Of a DNA stretch of 64,000 bases, positions 63,914-64,000 are shown one piece after another (the first letter of the stretch is position 1; the number at the start of each line of letters is the position of its first letter). The DNA is taken from the NCBI RefSeq assembly GCF_009193305.1, contig NZ_WBVS01000002.1, positions 186,001 to 250,000 on the forward strand, given 5' to 3'. Source of the DNA: Bifidobacterium cebidarum (lineage in GTDB: Bacteria > Actinomycetota > Actinomycetes > Actinomycetales > Bifidobacteriaceae). Both the position numbers and the translations under genes were made by a program. The notes under the pieces were generated by a model. That model was not told where the DNA came from. It did no database searches and worked only from the letters and a program-made list of their open reading frames with translations.

Positions 63914-64000
63914 TCACACCGTGACTTCAGTGAGTGTGGGCTGCTCGGTGGAACCCTTGATCTGCTTGAAGCCCACCAGCGCAATCACCAGCGAGGCGAT
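63914..64000 (-). CDS. C-terminal end of a gene cut by the window edge
   Basis: On the minus strand a frame reads IASLVIALVGFKQIKGSTEQ...TEVTV and stops at 63914-63916. A Val/Ile/Leu-rich end followed by FKQIKGS is compatible with the C-terminus of a small phage-holin-like (DUF1469) membrane protein; 28 residues are too few to be sure. Confidence 0.4.
   Translation of the reverse strand: MASLVIALVGFKQIKGSTEQPTLTEVTV

Overview
The window is a high-GC Gram-positive chromosome segment and looks like Bifidobacterium, most probably B. longum. The basis is recognition of the gene content and protein sequences; no database search was possible. Pointers are two tandem ilvC genes, a GH13 alpha-glucosidase and MalQ with a LacI regulator, a dnaK-grpE-dnaJ-hspR cluster with a HAIR operator, a Tad pilus locus, a sortase-C pilus locus and a C69 dipeptidase. 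There is no rRNA, no recognised tRNA, no insertion sequence, no prophage and no CRISPR array.

Layout. 1-5.6 kb: end of a LacI-type regulator, then an attenuator-like leader with a 22-codon peptide before an MHS-type MFS transporter, then ilvC1 and ilvC2. A 13-base inverted-repeat motif occurs before all three transcription units, which suggests one regulon. 5.6-11.1 kb: alpha-glucosidase, LacI regulator and MalQ, all on the minus strand, with a shared LacI-type operator before each. 11.3-16.3 kb: heat-shock cluster dnaK-grpE-(structured gap)-dnaJ-hspR. 16.3-18 kb: HAD hydrolase and DedA protein. 18-23.3 kb: Tad locus (tadZ, tadA, tadB, tadC, small pilin, two TadE/F-like proteins), with a 64-bp repeat placed before each of its two halves. 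23.3-28.5 kb: lipid-kinase-like protein, TetR regulator, dnaX, recR. 28.5-36 kb: class C sortase, tip adhesin broken by a 4-bp duplication, and major pilin. 36.6-40.2 kb: small membrane protein, aspartokinase encoded as two separate genes, and asd. 40.4-49.5 kb: DUF5701-like protein, metallophosphoesterase, zinc-ribbon/PASTA membrane protein, leuA, bifunctional PBP. 49.7-56.3 kb: SRP RNA, PAP2 phosphatase, topA, tmk, holB. 56.4-64 kb: surface protein behind a G10 tract, PEBP-like protein, C69 dipeptidase, fhs, MIF-like tautomerase, GtrA protein and the end of one more gene.

Functional links. ilvC1, ilvC2, leuA, the two aspartokinase genes and asd feed branched-chain and aspartate-family amino acids. 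agl and malQ process alpha-glucans. The Tad locus, the sortase pilus and the 56.5-kb surface protein shape the cell surface, and two of these three show slippage-type signatures.

The least explained content lies between genes. Family A is three ~200-bp elements, each with four copies of one motif in the order forward, forward, reverse, reverse at regular spacing. Family B is hairpins whose arms differ from copy to copy but change on both sides so that pairing is kept. Family C is CTCCCTC/GAGGGAG hairpins, two of which lie inside the grpE reading frame. There is also a 165-nt branched structure between grpE and dnaJ, and the 64-bp repeat with inverted DnaA-box-like sites in the Tad locus.
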